From the NCBI RefSeq assembly GCF_015999335.1, contig NZ_JAEACP010000009.1, positions 62,001 to 126,000 of the forward strand: 64,000 nucleotides of DNA, in the 5' to 3' direction. Position numbers and translations under genes: made by a program. Below, one piece after another: positions 17,882 to 30,253 of this stretch; position 1 is the first letter of the stretch, and every line of letters begins with the position of its first letter. The notes beneath the pieces were generated by a model that made no database searches, was not told the origin of the DNA, and was given only the letters and a program-made list of their open reading frames with translations. The stretch comes from Tabrizicola soli (lineage in GTDB: Bacteria > Pseudomonadota > Alphaproteobacteria > Rhodobacterales > Rhodobacteraceae).

Positions 17882-20502
17882 TCGGCCAGCCGCTTGAGGT
17901 CGTAGACCAGCTTCAGCGCCTCGATGGGCGTCAACTCGTCGGGGTGGACCGCTTTCAGCCGGTCCTCCACTTCCGACGCCTTCACCACCCTGGGCGGTGG
18001 AGCAACCGGAGCGGCGCGGAACAGCGGCAGGTCGTCGATCAGGGTGGCCTGCTTGCCGCCCTCGCGGTCGCCCTTCTCCAGCGTGTCCAGCACGACCTTG
18101 GCCCGTTCGATCACGCTGTGCGGCAGGCCGGCCAGCCGGGCGACCTGCACGCCATAGCTGCGGTCGGCGGCACCTTCGCGGACCTCGTGCAGGAAGATCA
18201 CCTCGCCTTCCCATTCCTTCACCGTGACGGTGGCGTTCTTCACCCCCGGCAACTTGCCCGCCAGCGCCGTCATCTCGTGGTAATGCGTGGCGAAAAGCGC
18301 GCGGCAGCGGTTGACCTCGTGCAGATGCTCCAGGGTGGCCCAGGCGATGGAGAGGCCGTCATAGGTCGCGGTGCCGCGCCCGATTTCGTCCAGGATCACC
18401 AGCGCGCGGTCGTCGGCCTGGTTCAGGATTGCGGCGGTCTCGACCATCTCGACCATGAAGGTCGACCGGCCGCGCGCCAGATCGTCCGAGGCGCCGACCC
18501 GGCTGAAAAGCTGGCTGACCAGCCCGATCCGGGCTTCGGCCGCCGGGACATGGCTACCCGCCTGCGCCAGCAGGGCAATCAGCGCGTTCTGGCGCAGGAA
18601 GGTGGATTTCCCGGCCATATTCGGCCCGGTCAAGAGCCAGATCGCGGGCGTCCCCTGATCGGTCAGCGCGCAGTCGTTAGCGACGAAGGGCGTCCCGCCG
18701 TGCTTCAGCGCCCGCTCCACCACCGGATGCCGCCCGCCGGTGATCAGGAAGGCGCGGGAGTCGTCCACCACCGGCTCGCACCAGTTCTCCTCGGCCGAAA
18801 GGTCGGCGAAACCGGCGGCGAGGTCGATCTCGGCCAGCGCCCGCGCAGCCTGGGCGATGGCGGCCGAGGCATCCAGGATCCCGGCCTTCAGCGCCACGTA
18901 ATGCCGCTTTTCGATCTCGAGCGCGTGGTTCCCGGCGTTCAGGATGCGGGTTTCCAGCTCGGAAAGGGCCAGTGTGGTGAAGCGCACCTGCCCCGCCGTG
19001 GTCTGGCGGTGGATGAAGAGCTCGGGCATCGCGCGCATCCGGTCTTCGTGGGTCGTCGTCGTCTCGATGAAATAGCCCAGCACGTTGTTGTGCTTGATCT
19101 TCAGGCTGGCGACGCCGGTTCGCTCGACGTAATCCGCCTGCATCCGGCCGATCACGCCGCGCCCCTCGTCCCGCAGCGCGCGGGTCTCGTCCAGTTCCGC
19201 GTCGTAGCCGGGCGCGATATAGCCCCCGTCCCGCGTCAGAAGCGGCGGTTCGGCCACCAGCGCGCGCGTCAGGAGGTCCACCAGCGCGTCATGGCCGACC
19301 AGCGCCCGCGCCGCCTCGGCGAGCAGCGGCGGCGCATCGATAAGCATCCCGGCAATCACGCCAGCCTGCCCAAGCCCGGCGCGGATCGCGGCCATGTCGC
19401 GTGGGCCGTCGCGGTCCAGCGCCAGCCGGGACAGGGCGCGGTCCATGTCCGGCACGCGCCGCAGGCTTTCGCGCAGACGGTCGCGGAGGGCGGGCGCCTC
19501 CAGCAGGAAGCCCAAGGCCGCCTGCCGGGCGTGGATCACGCCGAGGTCCAGCGAGGGCGAGGAGAGCCGCCGCTCCAGCAGCCGCGCGCCGCCGGCGGTG
19601 ACCGTCCGGTCGATGGCGGACAGAAGCGAACCCTCACGCCCGCCCGACAGCGCCTGCGTCACCTCGAGATTGCGGCGGGTCGCGGCGTCGATCTGCATCG
19701 TGCCGCCCAAAGCCTCGCGCACCGGGGGGCGGAGGAGCGGCATCCGGCCGCGCTGGGTCAAGTGCAGGTAATCCACCAGCGCGCCCATGGCCGAAACCTC
19801 GGCCCGGTCGAAACTGCCGAAGGCGTCCAGCGAGGCGACGCCGAACATCTCGCACAACCGCTTGTCGGCATTGGTGGAATCGAAACTGCCGCGCGACAGC
19901 GGCGTGATGGCGACGCCGGAGTCAGCCACGACATCCGCCGTCTCGCGCTCGCGCGCTTCGTTCATGAGAAGCTCACGCGGGGCGATGCGCGCCAGATCGG
20001 GGCCAAGCCGCACGAGGCTGGAGGGCATCACCCGGAACTCGCCGGTGGAAATGTCGGCCCAGGCCAGCGCGCCGGTCTCGCGCACCTCGGCGAAGGCGGC
20101 AAGGAAGTTGTGCCGTCGCGCCTCGAGCAGCGAATCCTCGGTCAGCGTGCCGGGGGTGACGAGGCGCACCACATCGCGCTTGACCACCGATTTGGAGCCG
20201 CGCTTCTTCGCCTCGGCCGGGTCCTCCAGCTGTTCGGCGATGGCGACGCGAAAGCCCTTGCGGATCAGCGTCAGCAGATAGCCCTCGGCGGCATGGACCG
20301 GCACGCCGCACATGGCGATCGGTTCGCCCAGATGAAATCCGCGCTTGGTCAGGGCGATGTCCAGCGCGGCGGCCGCAGCCACCGCGTCGTCGAAGAACAT
20401 CTCGTAGAAATCGCCCATCCGGTAGAACAGGAGGGCGCCGGGATTCTGCGCCCTGATCTCCAGATATTGCGCCATCATCGGCGTGACGGTGTCGTCGCTC
20501 AC
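17869..20502 (-). CDS. mutS: DNA mismatch repair protein MutS
   Basis: Mismatch-recognition ATPase, 877 residues. The N-terminal mismatch-binding motif is GDFYEMF (residues 27-33, with the Phe-x-Glu that probes mispairs), the Walker A is GPNMAGKST (about 624-632) and the signature LDEIGRGT follows. The C-terminal 50 residues ([21 protein letters not shown]) fit the tetramerisation/MutL-contact region. It converges on hslU with a 13-base overlap. mutL is not in the window. Confidence 0.98.
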   Translation of the reverse strand: MSDDTVTPMMAQYLEIRAQNPGALLFYRMGDFYEMFFDDAVAAAAALDIALTKRGFHLGEPIAMCGVPVHAAEGYLLTLIRKGFRVAIAEQLEDPAEAKKRGSKSVVKRDVVRLVTPGTLTEDSLLEARRHNFLAAFAEVRETGALAWADISTGEFRVMPSSLVRLGPDLARIAPRELLMNEARERETADVVADSGVAITPLSRGSFDSTNADKRLCEMFGVASLDAFGSFDRAEVSAMGALVDYLHLTQRGRMPLLRPPVREALGGTMQIDAATRRNLEVTQALSGGREGSLLSAIDRTVTAGGARLLERRLSSPSLDLGVIHARQAALGFLLEAPALRDRLRESLRRVPDMDRALSRLALDRDGPRDMAAIRAGLGQAGVIAGMLIDAPPLLAEAARALVGHDALVDLLTRALVAEPPLLTRDGGYIAPGYDAELDETRALRDEGRGVIGRMQADYVERTGVASLKIKHNNVLGYFIETTTTHEDRMRAMPELFIHRQTTAGQVRFTTLALSELETRILNAGNHALEIEKRHYVALKAGILDASAAIAQAARALAEIDLAAGFADLSAEENWCEPVVDDSRAFLITGGRHPVVERALKHGGTPFVANDCALTDQGTPAIWLLTGPNMAGKSTFLRQNALIALLAQAGSHVPAAEARIGLVSQLFSRVGASDDLARGRSTFMVEMVETAAILNQADDRALVILDEIGRGTATYDGLSIAWATLEHLHEVNRCRALFATHYHEMTALAGKLPGVKNATVTVKEWEGEVIFLHEVREGAADRSYGVQVARLAGLPHSVIERAKVVLDTLEKGDREGGKQATLIDDLPLFRAAPVAPPPRVVKASEVEDRLKAVHPDELTPIEALKLVYDLKRLADQST

Positions 20503-20563
20503 TTCGGTCCCCCAAGATCCGGCGGAGACTACAAGGGCACCGCCGGAGGGGAAAGCCCGCGCG

Positions 20564-21091
20564 TCAACCCGGAGTCGAGGAAACCCCCACCTGCGCCGGA
20601 CGCAGCAGCCGGTCGTGCAGCAGGAAGCCTTCGGTCAGGACCTGGATGATCTGGCCCGCCTTGGTGCCGGGCAGCGGCGCCTCGAACATCGCCTCGTGCA
20701 GCTGGGGATCGAACTGGTCGCCCGCCGCCGGAGAAACCTTGGTGATGCCGTGCTTGCCCATCACATTGGTCAGCTCGCGCAGGGTCAGCTCCACCCCCTC
20801 GATCAGCGCGCCCGAAGCCTGGCGGCTGTCGTCGGGGATCGCCTGCAGCGCCCGGTTCAGGTTGTCGTAGACCGGCAGCAGGTCGCGGGCCAGCCGCGTG
20901 CCGCCATACATCTCGGCTTCCTTCCGGTCACGCTCGGCCCGCTTGCGCGAATTCTCGGCATCCGCGAGGACGCGCATGAACTTGTCGCGCAGCTCGTCGC
21001 GCTCGGCCCGAAGGGCCTCCAGCTCACCGGCGTCCTGGGTTTCAAACTCTTCCAGCTCCACCTGCGACGAGGTGGTTTCTTCCTGCGACAT
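20564..21091 (-). CDS. grpE: nucleotide exchange factor GrpE
   Basis: Exchange factor for the DnaK chaperone, 175 residues. An acidic, low-complexity N-terminus precedes a long coiled coil (about 22-80, with [21 protein letters not shown]) and the C-terminal beta domain ([19 protein letters not shown]). It lies 16 bases downstream of hrcA on the same strand, the usual hrcA-grpE arrangement. The 61 bases before mutS show no feature. Confidence 0.97.
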   Translation of the reverse strand: MSQEETTSSQVELEEFETQDAGELEALRAERDELRDKFMRVLADAENSRKRAERDRKEAEMYGGTRLARDLLPVYDNLNRALQAIPDDSRQASGALIEGVELTLRELTNVMGKHGITKVSPAAGDQFDPQLHEAMFEAPLPGTKAGQIIQVLTEGFLLHDRLLRPAQVGVSSTPG

Positions 21092-21107
21092 CCGTCACAC
21101 CCTTCTG

Positions 21108-22178
21108 TCAGCCCTTGCCGCGGTCCGAAACCAGGCGGCCCACCAGCTGGGCGGTGTAATCGACGATCGGGACGATCCGGCCATAGTTCAGCCGGGTCGG
21201 ACCGATGACGCCCACCGCGCCGATGATCTTTCGATCAGCGTTCATATAGGGAGAAACAACCAGACTTGAACCGGAAAGTGAGAAAAGCTTGTTCTCCGAT
21301 CCGATAAAAATGCGCACACCTTCGCCCGCCTCGGTCAGGTTCAGGAATTCGGCGATGTCCCGCTTGCGCTCGAGGTCGTCGAACAGCACCCGGATGCGCT
21401 CGATCTCGGTCTGGTCCGAGACGCTGTCGATCAGGTTCGACCGGCCGCGCACGATCAGCCGCTCCGAGGCTTCGCCGGCGTTTTCCCAAAGCGCCAGCCC
21501 GCTTTCCACCAGATCGCGGGCCAGCGAGTCGATCTCTTGCCGCCGATGGGCGATCTCGCGCGTCATGTTGGCGCGCAGTTCCGAGAGCGTGCGCCCCTCG
21601 GCCAGCGCGTTCAGGAAATTCGCGGCCTCGCGCATCGAGGCGGGAGTCTGACCCGGCGGTGGCACGAAAACCCGGTTCTCGACCTGACCATCGGCGAAGA
21701 CCAGCACCACGAGCGCCCGGTCGGCGGCCAGGCTGACGAACTCGATGTGCCGGATCGCCGCCTCGCGCTTCGGGGCCAGCACCACGCTTGCGCCCCGGGT
21801 GATCACCGACAGGGCCGCCCCCACCTCGTCCAGCAGGCTGGCCACGTCCTGGTCGTTGGTTCCGAGCGTGGCGTCGATCCGCTCCTGATCCTCATGCGCG
21901 ACGGTTCCCACCTCCAAGAGGCTGTCGACGAACATCCGCAGCCCCATCTGCGTCGGGATCCGCCCGGCCGAGACATGCGGGCTGTCCAGAAGGCCCAGAT
22001 ATTCCAGATCCTGCATCACATTCCGCACCGTCGCGGCCGAGACCTTCTCGGACAGGCTGCGCGTCAGCGTGCGCGAACCCACCGGCTCGCCCGAGGTCAG
22101 ATAGCCCTCGACCACCCGGCGAAACACCTCGCGCGTGCGGTCGTTCATGTCGGAAAGCATGGCTTTCGGCGTGCTCAT
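21108..22178 (-). CDS. hrcA: heat-inducible transcription repressor HrcA
   Basis: Repressor that binds CIRCE operators upstream of chaperone genes and is stabilised by GroEL. 356 residues with an N-terminal winged helix (about 12-85: [41 protein letters not shown]) followed by the GAF-like HrcA domain. The ATG at 22178 gives [19 protein letters not shown]; the open frame continues 106 codons upstream but only because it passes antisense to rph. No CIRCE inverted repeat was seen in front of hrcA or grpE here. Divergent from rph, with 73 bases between. Confidence 0.95.
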   Translation of the reverse strand: MSTPKAMLSDMNDRTREVFRRVVEGYLTSGEPVGSRTLTRSLSEKVSAATVRNVMQDLEYLGLLDSPHVSAGRIPTQMGLRMFVDSLLEVGTVAHEDQERIDATLGTNDQDVASLLDEVGAALSVITRGASVVLAPKREAAIRHIEFVSLAADRALVVLVFADGQVENRVFVPPPGQTPASMREAANFLNALAEGRTLSELRANMTREIAHRRQEIDSLARDLVESGLALWENAGEASERLIVRGRSNLIDSVSDQTEIERIRVLFDDLERKRDIAEFLNLTEAGEGVRIFIGSENKLFSLSGSSLVVSPYMNADRKIIGAVGVIGPTRLNYGRIVPIVDYTAQLVGRLVSDRGKG

Positions 22179-22251
22179 CGTCCTGGCAATCGGGGTTGCA
22201 TCCCTGGCCTCTGGTTGCGTATGTGGCCGCATCCCAGTGAAAGGTCCGGCA

Positions 22252-22968
22252 ATGCGTCCGTCAGGCAGGAAATTAAGCGATCTTCGGGCGGTTTCAATCG
22301 AAACCGGCGTGATGAAACATGCCGAAGGCTCGTGCCTGATCAAGATGGGAGAGACGCATGTCCTGTGCTCGGCCACCATCGAGGACAAGGCGCCCCCCTT
22401 CCTGAAGAACACCGGACAGGGCTGGGTGACGGCGGAATACGGAATGCTGCCCCGCGCCACCAATTCGCGCACCCGGCGTGAGGCGGCGGCTGGCAAGCAA
22501 TCCGGAAGAACTCAAGAAATCCAAAGGCTTATCGGACGATCTCTGCGCGCCGGAGTCGACCGTCAGGCCCTGGGCGAGCGGCAGATCGTCGTGGACTGCG
22601 ACGTGATCCAGGCCGATGGCGGCACCCGCTGCGCCTCGATCACCGGCGGCTGGGTCGCGCTGCGGCTGGCGGTGAACAGGCTTCTCGCCTCGGGCGTGAT
22701 CAGCAGCGACCCGATCATGGATCACGTTTCCGCCGTGTCCTGCGGCATCTACGCCGGCCAGCCGGTGCTGGACCTCGACTATATCGAGGATTCGGCTGCC
22801 GGAACCGATGGCAACTTCGTGATGACCGGCGCAGGCAAGCTGATCGAGGTGCAGATGTCGGCCGAGGGGTCCGCCTTCAGCCAGGAGGAGCTTCTGGGCC
22901 TTCTCGACCTTGCCCGGCAGGGCAATGCCGCGCTGGTTGCGGCGCAACGGACGGCGCTGGGGGTCTGA
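22252..22968 (+). CDS. rph: ribonuclease PH
   Basis: Phosphorolytic 3'-5' exoribonuclease that trims tRNA 3' ends. 238 residues, the family length. Typical elements: MRPSGR start, [14 protein letters not shown] (active-site region), [15 protein letters not shown] and [19 protein letters not shown]. The ATG at 22252 starts the standard MRPSGR N-terminus; the frame is open 39 codons further upstream. The stop overlaps the rdgB start by one base (TGATG), starting an rph-rdgB-hemW operon. Confidence 0.97.
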   Translation: MRPSGRKLSDLRAVSIETGVMKHAEGSCLIKMGETHVLCSATIEDKAPPFLKNTGQGWVTAEYGMLPRATNSRTRREAAAGKQSGRTQEIQRLIGRSLRAGVDRQALGERQIVVDCDVIQADGGTRCASITGGWVALRLAVNRLLASGVISSDPIMDHVSAVSCGIYAGQPVLDLDYIEDSAAGTDGNFVMTGAGKLIEVQMSAEGSAFSQEELLGLLDLARQGNAALVAAQRTALGV

Positions 22969-23573
22969 TGCTGAAACGCGGGGATCGCCTGCTGGTCGCC
23001 ACGCACAATCGTGGCAAGCTGGAAGAGATCGCCGATCTTCTGGCCCCCTACGGCGTGACCGTCGTCGGTGCCGGAGAGCTTGGCCTGCCCGAGCCCGAGG
23101 AGACCGAGACCACATTCGTCGGCAATGCGCGCCTCAAGGCCCATGCGGCGGCGAAAGCCTCGGGCCTCGTGGCGCTGGCCGATGATTCGGGGCTTGCCGT
23201 GGATGCGCTAGGCGGCGCGCCGGGGGTCTTCACCGCCGACTGGGCCACCACATCGAAAGGCCGCGACTTCCGGGTCGGGATGGACCGTGTCTGGCGCGAG
23301 CTGGAGGCGATCCACGCCCCCGAACCGCGCAGGGCGCAGTTCTGCTGCACGCTGGTCCTTGCCTCTCCCGATGGTCAGGACCTTGTCTTTGAAGGAAAAT
23401 CCCCCGGCCGCCTGGTCTGGCCCGGCCGCGGCGAGCAGGGCCACGGCTTCGATCCGATCTTCCTGCCCGACGGCCATGCCCAGACCTTCGGCGAGATGGA
23501 CCGCTGGGAGAAGAACCGCCTCTCCCACCGCGCCGACGCCTTCGCCAGGCTGGTCGCGGCGCTGTTCCCCTGA
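22968..23573 (+). CDS. rdgB: RdgB/HAM1 non-canonical purine NTP pyrophosphatase
   Basis: Hydrolyses dITP, ITP and XTP so that deaminated purines are not built into nucleic acids. 201 residues; signature segments ATHNRGKLEEI (11-21), ETTFVGNARLKA and LADDSGLAVDALGGAPGV, with FDPIF and the basic WEKNRLSHRADA segment near the C-terminus. It overlaps rph by one base and its stop overlaps hemW (TGATG), so all three are coupled. Confidence 0.97.
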   Translation: MLKRGDRLLVATHNRGKLEEIADLLAPYGVTVVGAGELGLPEPEETETTFVGNARLKAHAAAKASGLVALADDSGLAVDALGGAPGVFTADWATTSKGRDFRVGMDRVWRELEAIHAPEPRRAQFCCTLVLASPDGQDLVFEGKSPGRLVWPGRGEQGHGFDPIFLPDGHAQTFGEMDRWEKNRLSHRADAFARLVAALFP

Positions 23574-24760
23574 TGGAGGCCCCGATTTACGAAGATTGGC
23601 GCCATGCCGGCTTCGGCCTCTATCTCCACTGGCCCTTCTGCCAGTCGAAATGCCCCTACTGCGACTTCAACAGCCATGTCGCGGCGCGGGTGGACCAATC
23701 GCGCTGGCTGACCGCGTTCGAGGCCGAGATCGACCGCATCGGCGCCCTCACCCAGGGCCGCATCCTGAACAGCGTCTTCTTCGGCGGCGGCACCCCATCC
23801 CTGATGGAGGCCGGCACCGTCCAGGGCATCCTTGACCGCGTCCGCGCCACCTGGACCCTGGCGAACGATGTCGAGATCACGCTGGAGGCGAACCCCGGCT
23901 CGGTCGAGGCCGCCCGATTCGAGGGTTACGCCAAGGCAGGAGTCAACCGGGTTTCCCTCGGGATTCAATCGCTTGACCCGGAGGATCTGCGACGCCTCGG
24001 CCGGATGCACTCGGTCGACGAGGCGAGGGCCGCCATCGCCATCGCGCAATCCACCTTCCAGCGCGTCTCGATCGACCTGATCTACGCCCGCCAGAACCAG
24101 TCCCTCGCCGCCTGGCGCGACGAGTTGAACCGCGCCCTCGACTTCGAGACCTCGCATCTCTCGCTTTACCAGCTGACCATCGAGGACGGCACCGTCTTCG
24201 GCCAGATGCAGGCCAAGAACCTGCTGCGCGGCCTGCCCGAAGAAGACCTGTCCGCCGACATGTTCGAACTGACGCAGGAAATCACCTCGCAGGCCGGGCG
24301 ACCGGCCTATGAGGTGTCGAATCATGCCCGGCCCGGCGACGAATCGCGGCACAACCTGATCTACTGGCGCATGGGCGACTATGCCGGCATCGGCCCCGGC
24401 GCGCATGGCCGGCTCACCCTTGAGTCGACCCGATTCGCGACCGAGGCCGAGCGGATGCCGACCGCATGGCTCGACCGGACCCTCGCCCGCCCCGGCTCTG
24501 CCGAAGCAAGCACGCGGTTGGCGCCCGAAGATCGCGCCACCGAATATCTGATGTTCGCCTTGCGGCTGAAGGAAGGCGCCTCCCTGGGCCGCTTCGCCGC
24601 GCTTTCGGGCAGGCCCTTGGCGGAGGCCCGGCTGACCGAGATGCTCGACCTCGGCCTGCTTCACCGCGAGGGCGACCTCATCCGCACGACCGAAACCGGG
24701 GTGATGATGCTGAACGGCATCCTGCGCGCCCTGCTGGCGGACCGGCAGAGCGCAGGCTGA
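23573..24760 (+). CDS. hemW: HemW-type radical SAM protein (haem chaperone; often named HemN-like coproporphyrinogen III oxidase)
   Basis: 395 residues. The radical-SAM cluster motif CxxxCxxC reads CQSKCPYC (C23, C27, C30), preceded by LYLHWPF. Later segments GGGTPSLM and SLGIQSL are typical of the HemN/HemW group. The short N-terminus and lack of the HemN extension favour HemW, which binds haem and delivers it to respiratory enzymes, over true HemN. The gene runs to within one base of parB, which ends in the opposite direction. Confidence 0.9.
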   Translation: MEAPIYEDWRHAGFGLYLHWPFCQSKCPYCDFNSHVAARVDQSRWLTAFEAEIDRIGALTQGRILNSVFFGGGTPSLMEAGTVQGILDRVRATWTLANDVEITLEANPGSVEAARFEGYAKAGVNRVSLGIQSLDPEDLRRLGRMHSVDEARAAIAIAQSTFQRVSIDLIYARQNQSLAAWRDELNRALDFETSHLSLYQLTIEDGTVFGQMQAKNLLRGLPEEDLSADMFELTQEITSQAGRPAYEVSNHARPGDESRHNLIYWRMGDYAGIGPGAHGRLTLESTRFATEAERMPTAWLDRTLARPGSAEASTRLAPEDRATEYLMFALRLKEGASLGRFAALSGRPLAEARLTEMLDLGLLHREGDLIRTTETGVMMLNGILRALLADRQSAG

Positions 24761-25651
<891 letters not shown>

Positions 25652-25653
25652 GG

Positions 25654-26469
25654 TCAGGCCTCTGCTGTTGCGGGAGTCTTGCGGCGATCGGCGATTTCCC
25701 TGGCCAGGGCCCTGTAGGCCTCGGCGCCCTTGGAGGCCGGGTCGTAGCTCAGCACGGGCAAGGCATGGGACGGCGCCTCGCTGATTCGCACGTTGCGCGG
25801 GATCGTGGTCCGCATGACCAGTTCCCCCATGTTCGCGCGCGCATCCGCTTCGACCTGCGCCGTCAACCTGTTGCGGCGGTCATGCATGGTCAACACTATA
25901 CCTTCGATCCGCAGGTCGGGATTCGCCGAGCGGCGCACGTCGCGAATCGTCAACATCAACTGGGATAGGCCTTCAAGCGCGAAGAACTCGCATTGCAGCG
26001 GGACAAGGACCGAATCGCTTGCGACCAGGGCATTGATGGTCAACAGGCTGAGGGCCGGGGGGCAATCGATCAGGATGTAGTCGAAGCCATAACCGTCGAT
26101 TTCCGGCCGATGCAGCGCGTCATGCAACAAGTAGCTGCGCCGTTCGTTGGACACGATTTCCAGATCGGCCGAGGAGAGATCCGCATTCGCCGGAATGATG
26201 GAGATCTGTTCCATCGATGTCGGCATCACCACATCTTGTATGCTTGCGCCATCGACGATCAAGTCGTAGCTCGTCCGCTTCCGGTCATCCGGGCGAATTC
26301 CCATGCCGGTGGAAGAGTTTCCTTGCGGATCTATGTCCACCAGAAGCACGCGCTTGCCAAGTTCCGCAAGGCCTGCGGCCAGATTGATCGCAGTTGTCGT
26401 CTTGCCGACTCCGCCCTTCTGATTGGCCAGGGCAAGGATATGCGGCTTTGCTTCAGGCTTGGGCAGCAC
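25654..26469 (-). CDS. parA: chromosome-partitioning ATPase ParA
   Basis: Walker-type ATPase that drives segregation of ParB-parS complexes. 271 residues with the deviant Walker A KGGVGKTT (18-25), DIDPQGNSSTG and DCPPALSLLT. Its start overlaps the end of rsmG by 17 bases, and it runs into parB, giving the classic rsmG-parA-parB order of origin regions. Confidence 0.97.
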   Translation of the reverse strand: MLPKPEAKPHILALANQKGGVGKTTTAINLAAGLAELGKRVLLVDIDPQGNSSTGMGIRPDDRKRTSYDLIVDGASIQDVVMPTSMEQISIIPANADLSSADLEIVSNERRSYLLHDALHRPEIDGYGFDYILIDCPPALSLLTINALVASDSVLVPLQCEFFALEGLSQLMLTIRDVRRSANPDLRIEGIVLTMHDRRNRLTAQVEADARANMGELVMRTTIPRNVRISEAPSHALPVLSYDPASKGAEAYRALAREIADRRKTPATAEA

Positions 26470-27079
26470 GATGTATATTCCTGATCACGAGAATCGCCGC
26501 ACCTGGATCGGAGCAGCTCGGCTTGATTTCGACATCGAAGTCCCAAGTGGACCGGGCCTCTGCCAATTCCTCATTGTAACGCGCACCCTTCGGAAAAATC
26601 GCGACGCCCGCGGGGTGGAGATGTGTGCTGGCATGAGACAGCAGGTCGGAGAGCGGCGATAGCGCGCGGGCTGACAGCACATCTGCCGCCTGCGGCGGAA
26701 TCGATTCGATTCGTTTATCGAGGACCACGACGTCCAATCCAAACTGTTGTGCGGCCTGCCGAAGAAATGTCGCTTTACGTCTATCGGATTCGACAAGCGT
26801 CACGCGCAGCCCAGGAGCCAGTTCACGCGCCAGAATCGAGACAACGATTCCCGGAAAACCGCCGCCCGACCCGAGGTCGAGCCAGTTTTTCGCCCCCGCT
26901 GGAAAATACTGGAAGATCTGCGCCGAATCGGAGATGTGTCTTTGCCAGATCTCGGAAACTGTCGACTTGCTCACGAGATTGATCGCTGTCGTCCATTTTC
27001 GGACGAGCATTTCGAAATCCAGAAGAGTCTGGACTGTTTCACGTGAAACATCGACGCCGGGAAGGCCCACAGCTGTCAT
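26453..27079 (-). CDS. rsmG: 16S rRNA (guanine527-N7)-methyltransferase RsmG (GidB)
   Basis: SAM-dependent methyltransferase for G527 of 16S rRNA; its loss gives low-level streptomycin resistance. 208 residues with the SAM motif [12 protein letters not shown] (67-78). The ATG at 27079 overlaps the last bases of mnmG by 4; the frame is open 53 codons further upstream but only inside mnmG. Residues 11-16 (VSRETV) are encoded by a perfect parS palindrome, so both protein and DNA function constrain this stretch. Confidence 0.95.
   Translation of the reverse strand: MTAVGLPGVDVSRETVQTLLDFEMLVRKWTTAINLVSKSTVSEIWQRHISDSAQIFQYFPAGAKNWLDLGSGGGFPGIVVSILARELAPGLRVTLVESDRRKATFLRQAAQQFGLDVVVLDKRIESIPPQAADVLSARALSPLSDLLSHASTHLHPAGVAIFPKGARYNEELAEARSTWDFDVEIKPSCSDPGAAILVIRNIHRAAQA
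27035..27050. other. parS: parS centromere site (perfect palindrome)
   Basis: TGTTTCACGTGAAACA, a perfect 16-bp palindrome of the conserved parS type that binds ParB. It lies inside rsmG, 0.6 kb upstream of parA and about 5.3 kb from the candidate oriC. Confidence 0.93.
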
Positions 27080-28950
27080 GCCCGGACAGGCTCCGCCTTC
27101 GGTTTGCGAAGATGGGCGAGAATCAGGACGAGAGCCGCAGGTGTCACGCCTTCGATTCGCGACGCCTGCAGGATCGTTTCCGGGCGGTCGCGCATCAATT
27201 TCAGCCGAAGTTCCGTCGAAAGTCCCGAAATACCACAATAATCAAAAGACTCCGGGATCAGCTGCGTCTCCTGCCGACGCAAGTCGGAGACTTCCCGCGC
27301 CTGCCGATCCGCATATTGGTCATACATCGAATCAATCTGGAGCTGTTCCAGCAGCTCCGATGACACAGTCCCGAACACATCCACCACGCTGGCCAGCACG
27401 CCAAGATCCGCGCCAGGCAGAGCCAGTGCCGCATAAGCGCTCCGCTTGTTCCCGTCTCGGCTGATGTTCACACCTGCTTCCGCAAGCACCTTCGCGCCGA
27501 CCATCACGGCGGACAGAGCATCGCGACTGGTTTCAAGAGCCTCTCGCTTGGCCAGGAAAGCAGCCCGGCGGGCGTCGCTTACGCAGCCTGCCGCGATGCC
27601 AAGAGGAGTCAGCCGGCGGTCCGCATTGTCCGCCCGAACAGTCAGCCGGAATTCCGCGCGCGAGGTGAACATCCGATACGGCTCGGTAACGCCGCGGGAG
27701 ATGAGATCGTCCAGCATCACGCCGATGTAGCTGTCGGTCCGGCTGAATTCGATCGGGACCATACCCCTTGATGCTGCGGCGGCATTCAGGCCAGCCACAA
27801 GACCTTGCGCCCCCGCCTCCTCATAGCCCGTGGTCCCGTTGATCTGGCCGGCAAAATACAGGCCCTTCACCGCACGGGTTTCCAGGGTACGGTACAGCCC
27901 GCGCGGGTCGAAGTAGTCGTATTCGATCGCGTAACCCGGTTGCAGGATCTCGGTCCGCTCAAGGCCGGGGATCGTCCGGATATAGGCAGACTGCACTTCC
28001 TCTGGCAGCGAGGTCGAGAGCCCGTTAGGATAGACGGTGTGGTCATCCAGACCCTCGGGCTCCAGGAAGACCTGATGCGAGGTCTTCTCGGCAAAGCGTA
28101 CGACCTTGTCCTCGATCGAGGGGCAGTAGCGCGGACCCACGCCTTCGATATGCCCCCCATACATTGCGGATCGGGAGAGGTTGTCCCGCACGATCTGGTG
28201 TGTTGCCTCGGAAGTATGCGTGATGCCGCAGGAGATCTGCTGTGCTTCCGGCGCCCGGTTCAGGAAGGAAAACACAACCGGAACCTCATCTCCAGCCTGG
28301 TGCTCAAGCCGCGACCATTCGATCGTGCGACCGTCCAGCCGCGGCGGGGTGCCCGTCTTCAGCCGTCCAACGGGCAAGGCCAGTTCGGCCAGTTGCGCCG
28401 CCAGCAGGCGCGAGGGCGAATCCCCCATCCGCCCGCCCGACATCCGCCGGTCGCCGATATGGATCACCCCATTCAGGAAAGTCCCGGCCGTCAGCACGAT
28501 CCGGCCCGATGCAAGCTCCAGGCCGGACGCCAGCACGACTCCGGCGACAGCGCCGCCGGTCAGGCGGAAACCCGCCACTTCGCCCTCGATCACCTCCAGC
28601 CCCGGCGTCGCCAGGAGCTCGGCTCGCATCGCGTCCCGATAGAGGCGTCGGTCGATCTGGGCGCGCGGCCCCTGCACGGCAGGACCCTTCCGCCGGTTCA
28701 GCAAGCGGAACTGGATGCCTGCCCGGTCCGCCATCCGTCCCATCAAACCATCCAGCGCGTCGATCTCGCGCACCAGATGCCCCTTGCCCAGGCCTCCGAT
28801 CGCCGGATTGCACGACATCGCGCCCAAAGTCTCGATCCGCAGCGTCACCAGGGCCGTTGAGACGCCCATCCGGGCCGCTGCAGCAGCCGCTTCAGCGCCC
28901 GCATGGCCGCCGCCGATCACGATGACATCGTAGTGTTTCACGTGGAACAC
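27076..28950 (-). CDS. mnmG: tRNA U34 modification enzyme MnmG (GidA)
   Basis: FAD-dependent partner of MnmE that installs the carboxymethylaminomethyl group at wobble U34 of several tRNAs. 624 residues, usual length. The FAD motif [12 protein letters not shown] is at 11-22; the GidA signatures [17 protein letters not shown] and the C-terminal helical domain ([19 protein letters not shown]) are present. It starts with GTG: the first codons GTG TTC CAC GTG AAA CAC are a parS site (28934-28949), which explains the conserved MFHVKH N-terminus seen in many relatives. mnmE ends 3 bases upstream. Confidence 0.97.
   Translation of the reverse strand: MFHVKHYDVIVIGGGHAGAEAAAAAARMGVSTALVTLRIETLGAMSCNPAIGGLGKGHLVREIDALDGLMGRMADRAGIQFRLLNRRKGPAVQGPRAQIDRRLYRDAMRAELLATPGLEVIEGEVAGFRLTGGAVAGVVLASGLELASGRIVLTAGTFLNGVIHIGDRRMSGGRMGDSPSRLLAAQLAELALPVGRLKTGTPPRLDGRTIEWSRLEHQAGDEVPVVFSFLNRAPEAQQISCGITHTSEATHQIVRDNLSRSAMYGGHIEGVGPRYCPSIEDKVVRFAEKTSHQVFLEPEGLDDHTVYPNGLSTSLPEEVQSAYIRTIPGLERTEILQPGYAIEYDYFDPRGLYRTLETRAVKGLYFAGQINGTTGYEEAGAQGLVAGLNAAAASRGMVPIEFSRTDSYIGVMLDDLISRGVTEPYRMFTSRAEFRLTVRADNADRRLTPLGIAAGCVSDARRAAFLAKREALETSRDALSAVMVGAKVLAEAGVNISRDGNKRSAYAALALPGADLGVLASVVDVFGTVSSELLEQLQIDSMYDQYADRQAREVSDLRRQETQLIPESFDYCGISGLSTELRLKLMRDRPETILQASRIEGVTPAALVLILAHLRKPKAEPVRA
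28934..28949. other. parS: parS centromere site at the mnmG start codon
   Basis: On the minus strand the sequence is TGTTCCACGTGAAACA, exactly the classical Bacillus-type parS sequence and 15/16 symmetric. It begins at the second base of the mnmG GTG start codon. About 3.4 kb from the candidate oriC. Confidence 0.93.
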
Positions 28951-28953
28951 CCT

Positions 28954-30240
28954 TCACTTGCCGATGCAGAAGCTGGCGAAAATCTCGCCGAGGAGGTCGT
29001 CGACATCCACTCGCCCGACCAGCGCGTCCAGCGCGCGGACAGCCTGCCGCAGATGCTCCGCCGCCAATTCGACGCGCGAGTCATCTCTTACCACTTCCAC
29101 CCGTGACTCGGCCAGAGCGGCAATCGCGGTTGTAACAGCCACGCGATGCCGTTCGCGCACCAAAGCGCCGGCGGAACCGACGCGTTCGCCCAGGATTTCG
29201 CCGATCCGGGCCATCAGTTCTGGCACTCCGGCCCCCGTCTTTCCCGAGACCGACAGTTCAGCGCCACCTGATCTTGTGTCAGCCTTACCAAGAACCACAA
29301 GATCATTGCCAACAGGCTCCAACCCCGGCACGGCGGATCCATCCGTCAGGAACAGGCGCAAATCCGCCGCTTGCGCCCGGGCCAGGGCGCGGTCGATGCC
29401 TGCCTGCTCCAGCCGATCCTCGGTTTCCCGCAGGCCGGCGGTATCCAGGAAGGTAACCGGCAGCCCGGCGATCTCCATCCGCACCTCGATCACGTCGCGC
29501 GTCGTCCCGGCAATCTCGGAAGTAATCGCGGCCTCGCGCCCCGCGAGCTGGTTCAGCAGCGTCGACTTCCCGGCGTTCGGCGCCCCGACGATGGCGACCT
29601 CGAACCCATCCCGGATCCGCTCCGCCGCCGCCACCCCCGCCGCCTCGTGCCCGAGGTCGGCCATCAGCCCGTCGATCAGCGCCAGCACCTCGGGCGAGAC
29701 ATCCACCGGCACATCTTCATCGGCGAAGTCGATGGTCGCCTCCAGAAGCGCCCCGGCCCGGATCAGGTCGCGCCGCCAGCCCTCGACCTTGTGGCCCACC
29801 GAGCCGGACAGCACCCGCACCGCCTGCCGTCGCTGCGCCTCGGTCTCAGCGTCGATCAGGTCGGCCAGACCTTCGACCTGCGCCAGGTCCAGAACGCCGT
29901 TTTCCAGCGCGCGGCGGGTGAACTCCCCCGGCTCGGCCAACCGCAAGCCGGGTTGCCCTGCCAGCGCCCGCAGCACCGCGCCCACCACCGCCGGGCCGCC
30001 GTGGCAGTGCAGTTCCACCACCGCCTCGCCGGTAAAGCTCGCGCCCTCGGAAAAGGACAGAACCAAGGCCTCGTCCAGCAGCTCTCCACCCCAGATCAGC
30101 CGCCGCAGCCCCGCCACCCGCGCATCTGGAAGCGAGCCGCACAGCGCAAGACCGGCCGCAAAAGCCGCCGGTCCCGATACACGAACCACGGCGAGGCCCG
30201 ACCGACCCCGCGCCGTGGCGAGGGCATAGATCGTGTCCAT
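28954..30240 (-). CDS. mnmE: tRNA modification GTPase MnmE (TrmE)
   Basis: Potassium-activated GTPase acting with MnmG in wobble uridine modification. 428 residues, slightly short for the family (~450). N-terminal tetrahydrofolate-binding domain (1-115), helical domain, and an inserted G domain with Walker [10 protein letters not shown] (219-227). The C-terminal CIGK with its essential Cys is intact (425-428). Between rho (13 bases upstream) and mnmG (3 bases downstream). Confidence 0.97.
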   Translation of the reverse strand: MDTIYALATARGRSGLAVVRVSGPAAFAAGLALCGSLPDARVAGLRRLIWGGELLDEALVLSFSEGASFTGEAVVELHCHGGPAVVGAVLRALAGQPGLRLAEPGEFTRRALENGVLDLAQVEGLADLIDAETEAQRRQAVRVLSGSVGHKVEGWRRDLIRAGALLEATIDFADEDVPVDVSPEVLALIDGLMADLGHEAAGVAAAERIRDGFEVAIVGAPNAGKSTLLNQLAGREAAITSEIAGTTRDVIEVRMEIAGLPVTFLDTAGLRETEDRLEQAGIDRALARAQAADLRLFLTDGSAVPGLEPVGNDLVVLGKADTRSGGAELSVSGKTGAGVPELMARIGEILGERVGSAGALVRERHRVAVTTAIAALAESRVEVVRDDSRVELAAEHLRQAVRALDALVGRVDVDDLLGEIFASFCIGK

Positions 30241-30253
30241 CGCCAGCCGCCTG

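Noticed and set aside
17944-20649. 901-codon open frame antisense to mutS
   Set aside because: Shadow of mutS, with no recognisable domain.
22179-22251. Search for a CIRCE operator between hrcA and rph
   Set aside because: No inverted repeat of the TTAGCACTC type was found in this 73-base gap.
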